This document shows, one piece after another, positions 51,645-60,154 of a stretch of DNA of 64,000 bases; positions within the stretch are counted from its first letter, which is position 1; the number at the start of each line of letters is the position of its first letter. Where the stretch lies: NCBI GenBank assembly GCA_023436585.1, contig JAEZIN010000012.1, forward strand, positions 186,001 through 250,000, in the 5' to 3' direction. The notes beneath the pieces are model-generated. The model did no database searches. It had not been told where the DNA came from and worked only from the letters and a program-made list of their open reading frames with translations. Made by a program: the position numbers and the translations under genes. Source of the DNA: Bacillota bacterium (GTDB taxonomy: Bacteria > Bacillota > Clostridia > Christensenellales > Aristaeellaceae).

Positions 51645-52778
51645 TTATCGGGCCTTTGCCCTGAGGGAGCCCAGATACTTTTTGTACGCCGGAAGAGATT
51701 GGCTGTCAGGATTGTGTAGCATTACAAAATCAAGCAACTCTTCCGCCTGGCTATACTCACAAAGAGCGGTATGGCAAACGATGCGCTGCAAATACCAGTT
51801 TTCCTGATAGCCTTCCTGGGAAAGCTTTTGCCGGCAAAACGCAATCAGTTCCTTTAACATGGCCTCTCCCTGCGCTTTGTTTCCCACCTTCAGGAAGGAT
51901 TTCGCTTTGAGAAAGGTAATGTCCGCGAAGCTCTCAGCCGGCAGGCCGGATACCAGCATACGATCGCATAAAGAAACCGCTTCAATATAGGCATGGTTGG
52001 ACTGCAGCAGTTGAACCTGGGCTCTGCTGCCCAAGTTCGCCTGCGAAAGGAGTGAGGCCACCGCCTCCTCCTTGCGGCCCATATTCATCAGCGCAGAGGC
52101 TTTGTAGGTGAAAACCTCCGGCAAAGGCGCTTCCTCCAAGGGATGGCTCTCAAGGTAGGCCAGCAGCTCCTGATACCTATCCTGCCGGTGCAGTAAAAGG
52201 GCGTGCAGGTACAGGCTGGCCCCGGCCATCTGCTGGTTTTCCAGGTCAAAGGCTGCCAGCACCTGCTCCGCGCAGGGGCCATCCTCCAAGGCGAGATAGG
52301 ACCCGAAGCTCAGGATGTACAATGGCGCAGACTGGCTCGGGTACACTGATGCCGCATTTTGGCAAAATTCCGCCGCTTCCCTGAACATGCCCTGCTCAAA
52401 CAAATCGGTTCCCTTGGAAATGGCATTGGCCGCCGGATCTGGCAATTGCTTTGCAATATCGGACACAAGGGCATTGGCCATGGCGGTGAGTCCGGCGGAA
52501 TACAGGAAGCCGGCATGTTCAAAAGCAATCGCCAAAGGGTCGAACCCCTTTAAACGGGCCTTTGCCATATAAAGATTCCCATTTTTTGTATCGTTTTGGG
52601 AAAGAAAGATTCTGCCCATAAGGAATTCTTTCTGCCCGTCGCCGGAATCTTCTGGCAGGGCTGCGAGCATATCGAGCGCCTGCTGATTCTCCCCGTTTTC
52701 CGCCAGCCATGCGGCCCTTGAAAGCGAAGCGTCAGAAACCTGTGGGTTTGTGATTTCTCTTTCCAACTGAATATCCAT
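51645..52778 (-). CDS. TPR-repeat protein following essC
   Basis: A 377-aa soluble helical-repeat protein (RAAWLAENGENQQALDMLAA, AARLKGFDPLAIAFEHAGFL-like repeats) made of degenerate TPR or Sel1-like units. GAGGTG lies 7 nt before the start and the gene begins 25 bp after essC. A second TPR protein lies four genes downstream. It probably serves as an adaptor or chaperone of the secretion system. Confidence 0.75.
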   Translation of the reverse strand: MDIQLEREITNPQVSDASLSRAAWLAENGENQQALDMLAALPEDSGDGQKEFLMGRIFLSQNDTKNGNLYMAKARLKGFDPLAIAFEHAGFLYSAGLTAMANALVSDIAKQLPDPAANAISKGTDLFEQGMFREAAEFCQNAASVYPSQSAPLYILSFGSYLALEDGPCAEQVLAAFDLENQQMAGASLYLHALLLHRQDRYQELLAYLESHPLEEAPLPEVFTYKASALMNMGRKEEAVASLLSQANLGSRAQVQLLQSNHAYIEAVSLCDRMLVSGLPAESFADITFLKAKSFLKVGNKAQGEAMLKELIAFCRQKLSQEGYQENWYLQRIVCHTALCEYSQAEELLDFVMLHNPDSQSLPAYKKYLGSLRAKAR

Positions 52779-52803
52779 TTGCCATCACCTCACATGACCT
52801 GAA

Positions 52804-55800
52804 TCAGCGGCCGTTATCCTCCAGATAGATTGTTTTCACCTTATCGATTACGGCACCGCCCTTATAGATGTACGCATCACCAAGAACGATCGGCTTGGGG
52901 TATTGCCTGAGTATTTTGATCGGTGGCGTATCGTATGCACGGAGGTTCGGCAGATCCTCAAACAGGATAGCCTGCTTGTTATCCCGCAGCTTCTTGGCCA
53001 GTTCCGGCATATTCATGCTGGAGAAGGAAACGTTCTCGATGTTGTTCATCAAAATTGCGGCCTTGAACCTGCTCAGCTTCGCGAATTTTCCAAACAGCGC
53101 CATGGTTTCCTTGGACCGTGAGACTTCCGCCATAAAATCCGGATGCTCCGCAACATAGAGCAGAAGGGGGTATCGCTTGAGAATTTCTTCTTCCCTTAGG
53201 TTTCCACGGCTGTCAATAATCTCCTGCTGGCGTTTTTCCAATTCTTCCACGATATGGGCCATCATGGCGTGGGAATCCTGTATGTCCACGGAATACTGCG
53301 CCACAAACCCATACTCCAGATGGCAGAATTCAAGGGGCTGCTGGGGACTGTCTATGATGTAGCACTCTGTACGGTTAAACAGAGTGGTCCTTTGTATGGC
53401 GGCCAGAATCTGCTTGACCAGGTTGGTCTTGCCGCTCTTGCTGCGGCCAATGATAGGCATCAGCCCGCAATCGGTCAGATCAAGCTCAACAGGTTCAATG
53501 GTGTTGTAGCTAAGCCCCAGGGGGATATGATACTGCCTGGCCATCTTGTAATCCTGATAGAAGGAAGCGGCTGTCAGCAAATCGGGAATGACCGGTATCT
53601 TCCTCGCACGGTGGCCGCCGTAGCGCAGGTTTTCATTTTCCAGCATGGCCACCAGGTTCTGGTTCCGCTCCCGCTCCGTGTTCCCTTCGATGCACAGGGC
53701 AGTCTGATATTCCAATATTCTCTTTTCCAGCATGATCAGGCCGCGGCCTGGTATCTCCTTGGGCACCATATGGCAGCGCTCAAACAGCGCGGAATATTCA
53801 CTGCTGTCGTTGAGGCTCAGGGACAACCTTGTGCCAAACCCGGTCATCACCTTGGAGGACAGCACCGAGAACTGGGAGGATGTGATGATGAGATAGAGAC
53901 CCACCCCGATGCCTTCCCTGGAGAGCTGTATGTATTCCTCATACAGCTCCGGATAGTATTCCTTGAAGGAAACCACGTTGTCGATGATGACAAATATGTA
54001 AGGCAGGTCAGACATGCCTGCTTCCAGGTACGCCTTGTAGTTACCTACATTGGCCTGCCCAAAGCTGTTCCGACGGGATATGAACTCCTTTTTCAAAATG
54101 TTCAGGAGGTTGAACAGGCTGTCTTCCTCCGCCAGATGGACAATGCCGCCTACGATACCGGACTGTTCCATGGTTTTGGGCAGGCTGTTTCCGCAATCCA
54201 GCACATAGGCATGCACCTGAAGCGGCGTATAATCCCTGGCCAGGGAAGCGATCAATGTCTGGATCAAAACGGTCTTTCCCGTTTGCGCCGAACCCAGGAT
54301 GAATGTATTGCTTTCTGTCAGATCCAACGCCAAAGGCGCCTGTGTCTGCATTTCAGGATCATCATAAATTCCCAGGGTAGCCCATATCCTGTTGTCCTGC
54401 ACGGCGGAAGAGGCGATATCCCCCAGCACCAGGCTGTCGGGAAGGGGCTTGAGACAGATGCTGGGCAGCTTCTCGATATTATGCTGCCTGCAATAGGCGG
54501 CGGTGTATGCCACCAGGGTCTGAAGCTCCGTTGCGCTTTCCTCGGCGTTCCCCTTGCTGCTTTGGTAAACAACCTTTTGTCTGCCGCCCAAATTCAGCTC
54601 CGCAATCTTGAAATTGCGCATGGAGCCGCTGGATATATCCCGCACCTTGGCGCCGCTATAGGCAGACTGGAACAATTCGAATATCTCATTGTTGCCAACC
54701 TGCAGGTATGCGCGCCCCGGTTCCCTTATTTCGGCCGCCAGCGGCGTTTTCAATACCTCATTGCTGTCCTCTTTTGTCTGCACCTTCAGGCAAAGCTTGA
54801 ACTTGCTGTTGCTCCAAATCTGATCATCGACCTGGCCGGCAGGCTTTTGGGTAGCCAGGATCAGATGAACCCCCAGGCTTCGGCCGATGCGTGCCGCCGA
54901 AATGAGCTCCTTCATAAAGTCCGGCTGTTCCATTTTGAGCTCGGCAAACTCATCCACAATGATAATCAAATGCGGAAGAGGGACTTTAACCTCCCTGGGA
55001 TTTTCTTTATGCAGGCGTATATAGGCATCGATATGGTTGACACCGGCTTTGGCAAACAAGCTTTGCCGGCGCATCAACTCCGCCTTGATGGATTTTAGGG
55101 ACCGCTGCACCTCCCGGCCTTCCATGTTGGTAATACTGCCCAGCAAATGCGGCAGATCCAGGAATTGATTGGCCATGCCGCCGCCCTTGAAGTCGATGAT
55201 CAGGAAACCCACATCATGAGGATGGAAGGCTGATGCCATGCTCAAAACATAGCTTTGCAGTATTTCGCTTTTTCCCGAACCGGTGGTGCCTGCCACCAGG
55301 CCATGGGGGCCATGAAACTTCTCATGGAGGTCCAGGTATACCACATCGTTTTTTGTTTTGACGCCAAGGGGTACAGACATGCTCTTGTATATTTTCGAAT
55401 CGCGCCAGCGGCCGGCAAGATCCAGATCATCCACCCGCAAAATGCCAAGAAGCTGGAATAAGGAAACGCTCTTTGTCATTTCACTTTCCAGGCTGGATTC
55501 CACCACCCGGATGGCCGACATCTTGGATACAATTTCCTTGGCCGTAGTATCGGTGACTTCCGGGAAGAGAAACCGGGATGCGATATCCCCGTTTTCTGTA
55601 AGTATCAGCGTACCGGCCCGCCGGTCTTCATCAATCCGTATGATCTCCGTACAGCCCCTGGGAATCCTTTCCTCATACTGGTCGAAGAAAACAAAGGTGA
55701 ACCCATATTTTTTGCACTGCTCGATATACTGTGAAATAGGATGATTTCTGATCGGCTCGCAATCGTAGGAAAACACAACGTAATATACAGGCCATTCTTC

Positions 55801-57402
55801 TTCCTGATCCTGCTTGATAGCCGACTCGCGGGATGAGAGAATGCGGTAGAGAACCTCCAGCTGCATTTTGATGCTTTCCTCGTCATATAGGAAATTCCGC
55901 AGGCTGCTCACCTCATCCGTGGCATTCTGCAGCCAGCGCAGCCACGCAAAGCGTTCCTGCTCCGCCTCCGGAAAAATGAAATATAGTTTCAATTCCTTGT
56001 GATATTGACGTATGGCCAGGTCCAGAACGGCATTTTTAAGAAGTTCATACTGCCATATCTTGTTGCCCACGATGCCGACGGCATTCGAATGGTGAAACCG
56101 CGACACGATCGGCGCGTTCTCCAGATTCTGATACTTCTGCTCAATCTCCTCAGGGATATCCATCAGGGGATCGGCGGTATCCTTATATTCCTGGCGGTTT
56201 ACCTTGATAGGCGACTTGGAGGCCACGGTGCCTATGCCCAGGCGCACATCCAGAAAATCGTTGTCCTGAATGGCCCTGTCAAACAGGCCTTTGTCAAAAT
56301 TGCGGACAGTTGCCAGGTTGTCCTCCATAGGGCGGTAAATCCGGTGAAGAATGCGGTATTCCTCCTGGCGCTTTTTAACAATCTCCTCTATCTTCTTTTG
56401 TATATAGGCAAGATAGGCCTCCTTGCGTTTTGTATCCTTTTCATCAAGCTTCTTTTTTGCCCGCTTTCTGTTGATGATGCCAACACCCGTGGACAGCGCC
56501 ATGGAGGCCACGCTGTAAATCACAAATGTGCCGCCGCCGCCCAGCATGCCCCGCAGCACAACCACCATGCCAATCATCAGCAGCGGAGGCACGATGGCCA
56601 TCAGCCAGCTTTCTTCCGGCGGTTCCTGTGTGGGCTTAGGGGGGAGCACATCGATTTCATAGCTGGGTATGACGTTTTTGATGCGTGTCGAACGCAGGAA
56701 TATGGGATAGGCAAGTGCGCTTGCCTGTTCATAATAATCCTGATACCGGAGGCCGCGGATGATGATGTTCTTTTCGGAGGATGTGAACAGCTGGTTCTTT
56801 TTGATACAAAACCCGAAGCCACCCAGAAAGAAAAAGTCGTTATCCCGTAGAAGTGAGTTCCCCTCCGCCTTGCAGCCATTGATAAAAACACCGTATTTTG
56901 AGTTTTCCTCATGGATGCGCCACTGCATGCCAACACGCTGCAAAGCAACGGCTTCCTGCATCACCTGGGGATCGGCTAGGTAGATCATGCATCCTGGTCC
57001 GCCGCCGATAGTAATCTGCTGCGCGCCGGAAATGTCAATGGCTCTGCGATAATCCTGGGCGGCCACATCAAAGTCATAAAAAAGTGTTATGGACAGGATG
57101 GTATTGTTTTGATTCGCATACTTCACGGTGACGGCGTCGCCATGCGAAAGCGCCTTTGCCTCAATGCGCATCAGGCCGTCCATCACCCAGTAGGTGCAGT
57201 TTTCAGACGGGCAAAGCTCCCAGCCGGCGTTCTTATGCTGCAGCTGAATCTCGAAATCCTCCGGAAACGCTTCCCGCTCGTACCGCACCTGGCAATTGCG
57301 GGTAGTGCCAATGCATATGGCAGCGCCTCCGCTCATGGGAAGAGAAACCTCCCGCGTGGATTCGCCGCGTTTCAATAGGAGCTTGCACCGCTGTTCTGCC
57401 AT
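52804..57402 (-). CDS. essC: Type VII secretion ATPase EssC (FtsK/SpoIIIE family)
   Basis: A 1532-aa protein, close to known EssC/YukBA lengths. Order: two N-terminal FHA-like domains (about 1-100 and 105-200), both lacking the usual GR and SxxH phosphothreonine-binding residues; two transmembrane helices about 240-290; coiled coil; then three FtsK-type ATPase domains with Walker A at about 704 (GTTGSGKSE), 1035 (GSAQTGKT) and 1317 (GRSKSGKT). Domain 1 has a full Walker B (LIIIVDEFAEL); in domain 2 it is degenerate (FVIIDNVVSF). It is the motor that energises export of WXG100 and effector proteins across the membrane. It starts 11 bp after the EsaB gene. Confidence 0.96.
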   Translation of the reverse strand: MAEQRCKLLLKRGESTREVSLPMSGGAAICIGTTRNCQVRYEREAFPEDFEIQLQHKNAGWELCPSENCTYWVMDGLMRIEAKALSHGDAVTVKYANQNNTILSITLFYDFDVAAQDYRRAIDISGAQQITIGGGPGCMIYLADPQVMQEAVALQRVGMQWRIHEENSKYGVFINGCKAEGNSLLRDNDFFFLGGFGFCIKKNQLFTSSEKNIIIRGLRYQDYYEQASALAYPIFLRSTRIKNVIPSYEIDVLPPKPTQEPPEESWLMAIVPPLLMIGMVVVLRGMLGGGGTFVIYSVASMALSTGVGIINRKRAKKKLDEKDTKRKEAYLAYIQKKIEEIVKKRQEEYRILHRIYRPMEDNLATVRNFDKGLFDRAIQDNDFLDVRLGIGTVASKSPIKVNRQEYKDTADPLMDIPEEIEQKYQNLENAPIVSRFHHSNAVGIVGNKIWQYELLKNAVLDLAIRQYHKELKLYFIFPEAEQERFAWLRWLQNATDEVSSLRNFLYDEESIKMQLEVLYRILSSRESAIKQDQEEEWPVYYVVFSYDCEPIRNHPISQYIEQCKKYGFTFVFFDQYEERIPRGCTEIIRIDEDRRAGTLILTENGDIASRFLFPEVTDTTAKEIVSKMSAIRVVESSLESEMTKSVSLFQLLGILRVDDLDLAGRWRDSKIYKSMSVPLGVKTKNDVVYLDLHEKFHGPHGLVAGTTGSGKSEILQSYVLSMASAFHPHDVGFLIIDFKGGGMANQFLDLPHLLGSITNMEGREVQRSLKSIKAELMRRQSLFAKAGVNHIDAYIRLHKENPREVKVPLPHLIIIVDEFAELKMEQPDFMKELISAARIGRSLGVHLILATQKPAGQVDDQIWSNSKFKLCLKVQTKEDSNEVLKTPLAAEIREPGRAYLQVGNNEIFELFQSAYSGAKVRDISSGSMRNFKIAELNLGGRQKVVYQSSKGNAEESATELQTLVAYTAAYCRQHNIEKLPSICLKPLPDSLVLGDIASSAVQDNRIWATLGIYDDPEMQTQAPLALDLTESNTFILGSAQTGKTVLIQTLIASLARDYTPLQVHAYVLDCGNSLPKTMEQSGIVGGIVHLAEEDSLFNLLNILKKEFISRRNSFGQANVGNYKAYLEAGMSDLPYIFVIIDNVVSFKEYYPELYEEYIQLSREGIGVGLYLIITSSQFSVLSSKVMTGFGTRLSLSLNDSSEYSALFERCHMVPKEIPGRGLIMLEKRILEYQTALCIEGNTERERNQNLVAMLENENLRYGGHRARKIPVIPDLLTAASFYQDYKMARQYHIPLGLSYNTIEPVELDLTDCGLMPIIGRSKSGKTNLVKQILAAIQRTTLFNRTECYIIDSPQQPLEFCHLEYGFVAQYSVDIQDSHAMMAHIVEELEKRQQEIIDSRGNLREEEILKRYPLLLYVAEHPDFMAEVSRSKETMALFGKFAKLSRFKAAILMNNIENVSFSSMNMPELAKKLRDNKQAILFEDLPNLRAYDTPPIKILRQYPKPIVLGDAYIYKGGAVIDKVKTIYLEDNGR

Positions 57403-57413
57403 ATCAGCCTACC

Positions 57414-57659
57414 TCACCGGTCATAATAAAGGATGCTGCCGTTGCGGATCCCCAGCTCTTCCAATGTCACGGCCCCCCGGACCAACGCAACGGGCTTTTC
57501 GGAGTACAGGTATGTTTGGGCGGGATCATTCATATCCAGTGCCAGGTGGTATGCTTCATTCAGGCCCTCTATCAGCTCTTGCGCGGAAATATCAGAAGGT
57601 ATCAAGAGGTCAACGGATGTTTTAGAAGAGACGTTTACGAACTCAACCACAATATTCAT
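57414..57659 (-). CDS. esaB: EsaB/YukD-like ubiquitin-fold protein
   Basis: An 81-aa protein that begins MNIVVEFVNVSSKTSVDLLI and ends IRNGSILYYDR, typical of the YukD/EsaB ubiquitin-like family placed next to EssC/YukBA in Firmicutes T7SS loci. In Staphylococcus EsaB acts as a regulatory or core component of the system; it is not conjugated to targets. It sits between the CpaE-like ATPase (19 bp) and essC (11 bp). Confidence 0.9.
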   Translation of the reverse strand: MNIVVEFVNVSSKTSVDLLIPSDISAQELIEGLNEAYHLALDMNDPAQTYLYSEKPVALVRGAVTLEELGIRNGSILYYDR

Positions 57660-57678
57660 ATGTACTCCCCTCTCCCCC

Positions 57679-58761
57679 TCACGTATAGGCCAGCCTTCTG
57701 CAAAGGCCGCATAATCCGGGATCGGTTACAAGCAGTTCCAGCAGCTGCCGGTTTTCCACCACAGGGTGATACGGTGTCTGACTTGAAAATGTCAGGACTG
57801 CGCCTTTTTTATTCAGAATATCCGCCGTGCAGTCTCGCAGCTGCTCCTGGTATTTGTTTTGAACAAACAAGAACCGGCTGGCTTTGTCCACATCGATCAG
57901 CCCAAGAAAAGCTTCCAGCTTTGCGGCATCGCTTTCGCTTTGCCCGCATACGATCAGCACTTTGTCACATGACTGCATGAGCTTTACCTTGCTTATATCG
58001 AGTATGGAGCTGGAATCCAGCAAGACAAAATCCTTTTCCTTTTGAGCAATAATCTCTTTGCTTAGAGCCAAGATCCCCGGAATGATGTTTTTCTCCTCCA
58101 AATCGGAGGAATTGGCCAGAGGGCGAAGGCAAGGTACAGGCTCCTGATCCATATTTTCATTCAATTTTACAACCAGGCCGGTTTTGGCGGAAAGGATACC
58201 CTTGGCAAAATCATTTTGCAGGTATTCGGGATGATACATCAGGCGCCCGTGGGTCTGCAGCGCTTCTGTGCTGGCATATAAGGCCCGGTGGCCCATTCCC
58301 CTGAGTATTGCGCACAGGGCCAATGCCAAGGTTGTTTTCCCTGTCCCTCCTGCCGGGGAATACAGCAGGATGGTTTTGGGGAACACGCGCTGCATACTCG
58401 CTTCCTGCGCCGGTTTTTCATACAAAATCGCTTCAAAGAGGGCTTTTATCCCGGAGGCCTTGTGAAAGTAAATGGGCTCGCCCTGGGCATGGACCGCAGG
58501 GTTGCCTACCGGAGTTCCCTCCAGCACATAAAGCTGCGCAATACAGATGCTCTCAAATGATTCCTTGAACTGCTGATACATTGCGCCATCCACAATAGCC
58601 AGTGAAAAGGAGCCGATTTCATGAATCCGCTCAGCAAGCAGTTCCGGTTGGGAAAAAGAATAGATATCTATTTTGGCCCCGAATGTATTGATTGCTTTAA
58701 CCTCCAGGTGCTGCAGATACGTAAGGTCATAGGAAGCCAGCAGAATGCGTTCCGGATCCAT
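57679..58761 (-). CDS. CpaE/MinD-like P-loop ATPase
   Basis: A 360-aa protein with an N-terminal receiver-like or adaptor region (about 1-120) and a ParA/MinD ATPase domain with deviant Walker A SPAGGTGKTTLALAL (about 130-146) and DFVLLDSSSILDISK as Walker A'/B region. CpaE-type proteins position secretion or pilus machines. Genes of this type accompany many clostridial T7SS loci between the FHA protein and EsaB. It may locate the secretion apparatus at a cell site. AAGGAGG precedes the start. Confidence 0.8.
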   Translation of the reverse strand: MDPERILLASYDLTYLQHLEVKAINTFGAKIDIYSFSQPELLAERIHEIGSFSLAIVDGAMYQQFKESFESICIAQLYVLEGTPVGNPAVHAQGEPIYFHKASGIKALFEAILYEKPAQEASMQRVFPKTILLYSPAGGTGKTTLALALCAILRGMGHRALYASTEALQTHGRLMYHPEYLQNDFAKGILSAKTGLVVKLNENMDQEPVPCLRPLANSSDLEEKNIIPGILALSKEIIAQKEKDFVLLDSSSILDISKVKLMQSCDKVLIVCGQSESDAAKLEAFLGLIDVDKASRFLFVQNKYQEQLRDCTADILNKKGAVLTFSSQTPYHPVVENRQLLELLVTDPGLCGLCRRLAYT

Positions 58762-58780
58762 GCAATCCTACCTCCTTGCC

Positions 58781-60127
58781 TCAATAAGCTGCAGACTGTA
58801 CCAGAAAATCATAAGACGCGATGGATATGACGTCGCCCTTTTGAAAGGCCACCCTGCGGTGCGGTGGAAGAGGCTGATGGTTGAGATATGTTTTGTTCTT
58901 GCTTCCAAGGTCCTCCACGGAATACCGGTTGGCCGACTTGTTATATACAATCCTGCAATGGGTGCGGCTGATGGCCTTATCAAAGGGCAGGGCATAGTGA
59001 CATATGCCATGGGATTCACTTTTGCCGATGACAAACACTGATTTGTCGATAATGATCTGATGCTTTCGCGGTGTATTGATGCTCACCAACATAATGGATG
59101 GAGAAAAAATATCCTGGAACGCCTCCGCAAAATCCTGCTTGCCCAGCGTATGATCCTTGTCCTTCTTTTTTCTTTTGGGAAAGATGGCGGAAAACCATTG
59201 AGGCTTCTTCAGATAAGCGATCGCCGTCATCAATGCTCCCAGAAGAAAAAGCAGTATGCCGATGACCGGCTGCAGTATCAGGGACACAACAAGGAGCAGT
59301 GCATAAGCAACTCCCCCCACCAAAATGACGCCTTGGTACCCGGCTCTTCCTGTTCCACGGTGCATACCCTGCCCCTTCCCGGGTGCCTTGCCCTTCCCAT
59401 TTCCCGTTTTTACCGGCGGCCTTTGGGAGTAGGCCGCAGGCGGTTTTTTGGGGGCTGGGCCGGGCCAGGCCTCAAGGGGCTTCTGCCCGTTCAGCAGCAC
59501 AGTCTCCTCTGCCTCGTGCGCCTTTGGCTTTTTTTTAAACAGGTTCATCAGCGAGGTGACCTGCATGTTGGGTGCCAGGACCTCCGCCAGGGAATCCATA
59601 TTCGCCTTTTGCGATTTTAACAGCATTTGCAGCGGATAAGTCAAAGGAGATTGAAGCTTGGGACATGCATACAGACACTCCTGCAAGGCTCTGACCAGCT
59701 TCATCTCTGCCCTTGGCTGGATTTCGGATTCCACCGACTGCTCCAAAGGCCAGTAAATCAAAAAGACCATTTCTTCCTTGGGATGTACAAATACCAATTC
59801 GAAATCCAGCGATAAATATTCAAGGCTGAGCTGCGGCTGCTCGCTGACCCACTTGGCCACCTGACATATCTGCGCCAGAAGACCGGTGAAACGCTCTGCG
59901 CTTAAGCCCTGCAGTATGGAAGCAAACGATTGATATGGCGCAGTTTCAAACAATATCTTCCATTGCTTGTTAAATTGAAGCGAATGCATTGGCAGAAAGT
60001 GGATTCGGGTCTGGCTCCGTATGCAATCCCCGGCTTCGCTGGAAATCATGCCATTCTCGGGAAGCACGCCGGAAACACACACCTCATCCACATGAATGTG
60101 CAGGTAGTCCTCCAGTGGTAAACTCAT
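58781..60127 (-). CDS. DUF6382/FHA-domain membrane protein in the EssB position
   Basis: A 448-aa protein starting at 60127 (AAGGAG, 9-nt spacing). Residues about 1-190 resemble DUF6382, a fold akin to the pseudokinase head of EssB (LFETAPYQSFASILQGLSAE, LEYLSLDFELVFVHPKEEMV). A Pro/Gly/Lys-rich linker, two close transmembrane helices (about 270-310) and a C-terminal FHA domain follow. The FHA domain keeps SRTHC and a near-GR motif (VIGKSES), so it may bind phosphothreonine. Both ends face the cytoplasm. It most likely replaces EssB/YukC and connects the machine to the kinase signal. Confidence 0.82.
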   Translation of the reverse strand: MSLPLEDYLHIHVDEVCVSGVLPENGMISSEAGDCIRSQTRIHFLPMHSLQFNKQWKILFETAPYQSFASILQGLSAERFTGLLAQICQVAKWVSEQPQLSLEYLSLDFELVFVHPKEEMVFLIYWPLEQSVESEIQPRAEMKLVRALQECLYACPKLQSPLTYPLQMLLKSQKANMDSLAEVLAPNMQVTSLMNLFKKKPKAHEAEETVLLNGQKPLEAWPGPAPKKPPAAYSQRPPVKTGNGKGKAPGKGQGMHRGTGRAGYQGVILVGGVAYALLLVVSLILQPVIGILLFLLGALMTAIAYLKKPQWFSAIFPKRKKKDKDHTLGKQDFAEAFQDIFSPSIMLVSINTPRKHQIIIDKSVFVIGKSESHGICHYALPFDKAISRTHCRIVYNKSANRYSVEDLGSKNKTYLNHQPLPPHRRVAFQKGDVISIASYDFLVQSAAY

Positions 60128-60154
60128 GCATGGCATCTCCTTGCACGCAATTCC

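Noticed and set aside
53254..55098. 614-codon open frame on the plus strand
   Set aside because: It lies wholly antisense to essC, has no ribosome site or domain, and is explained by the codon bias of the GC-rich coding strand.
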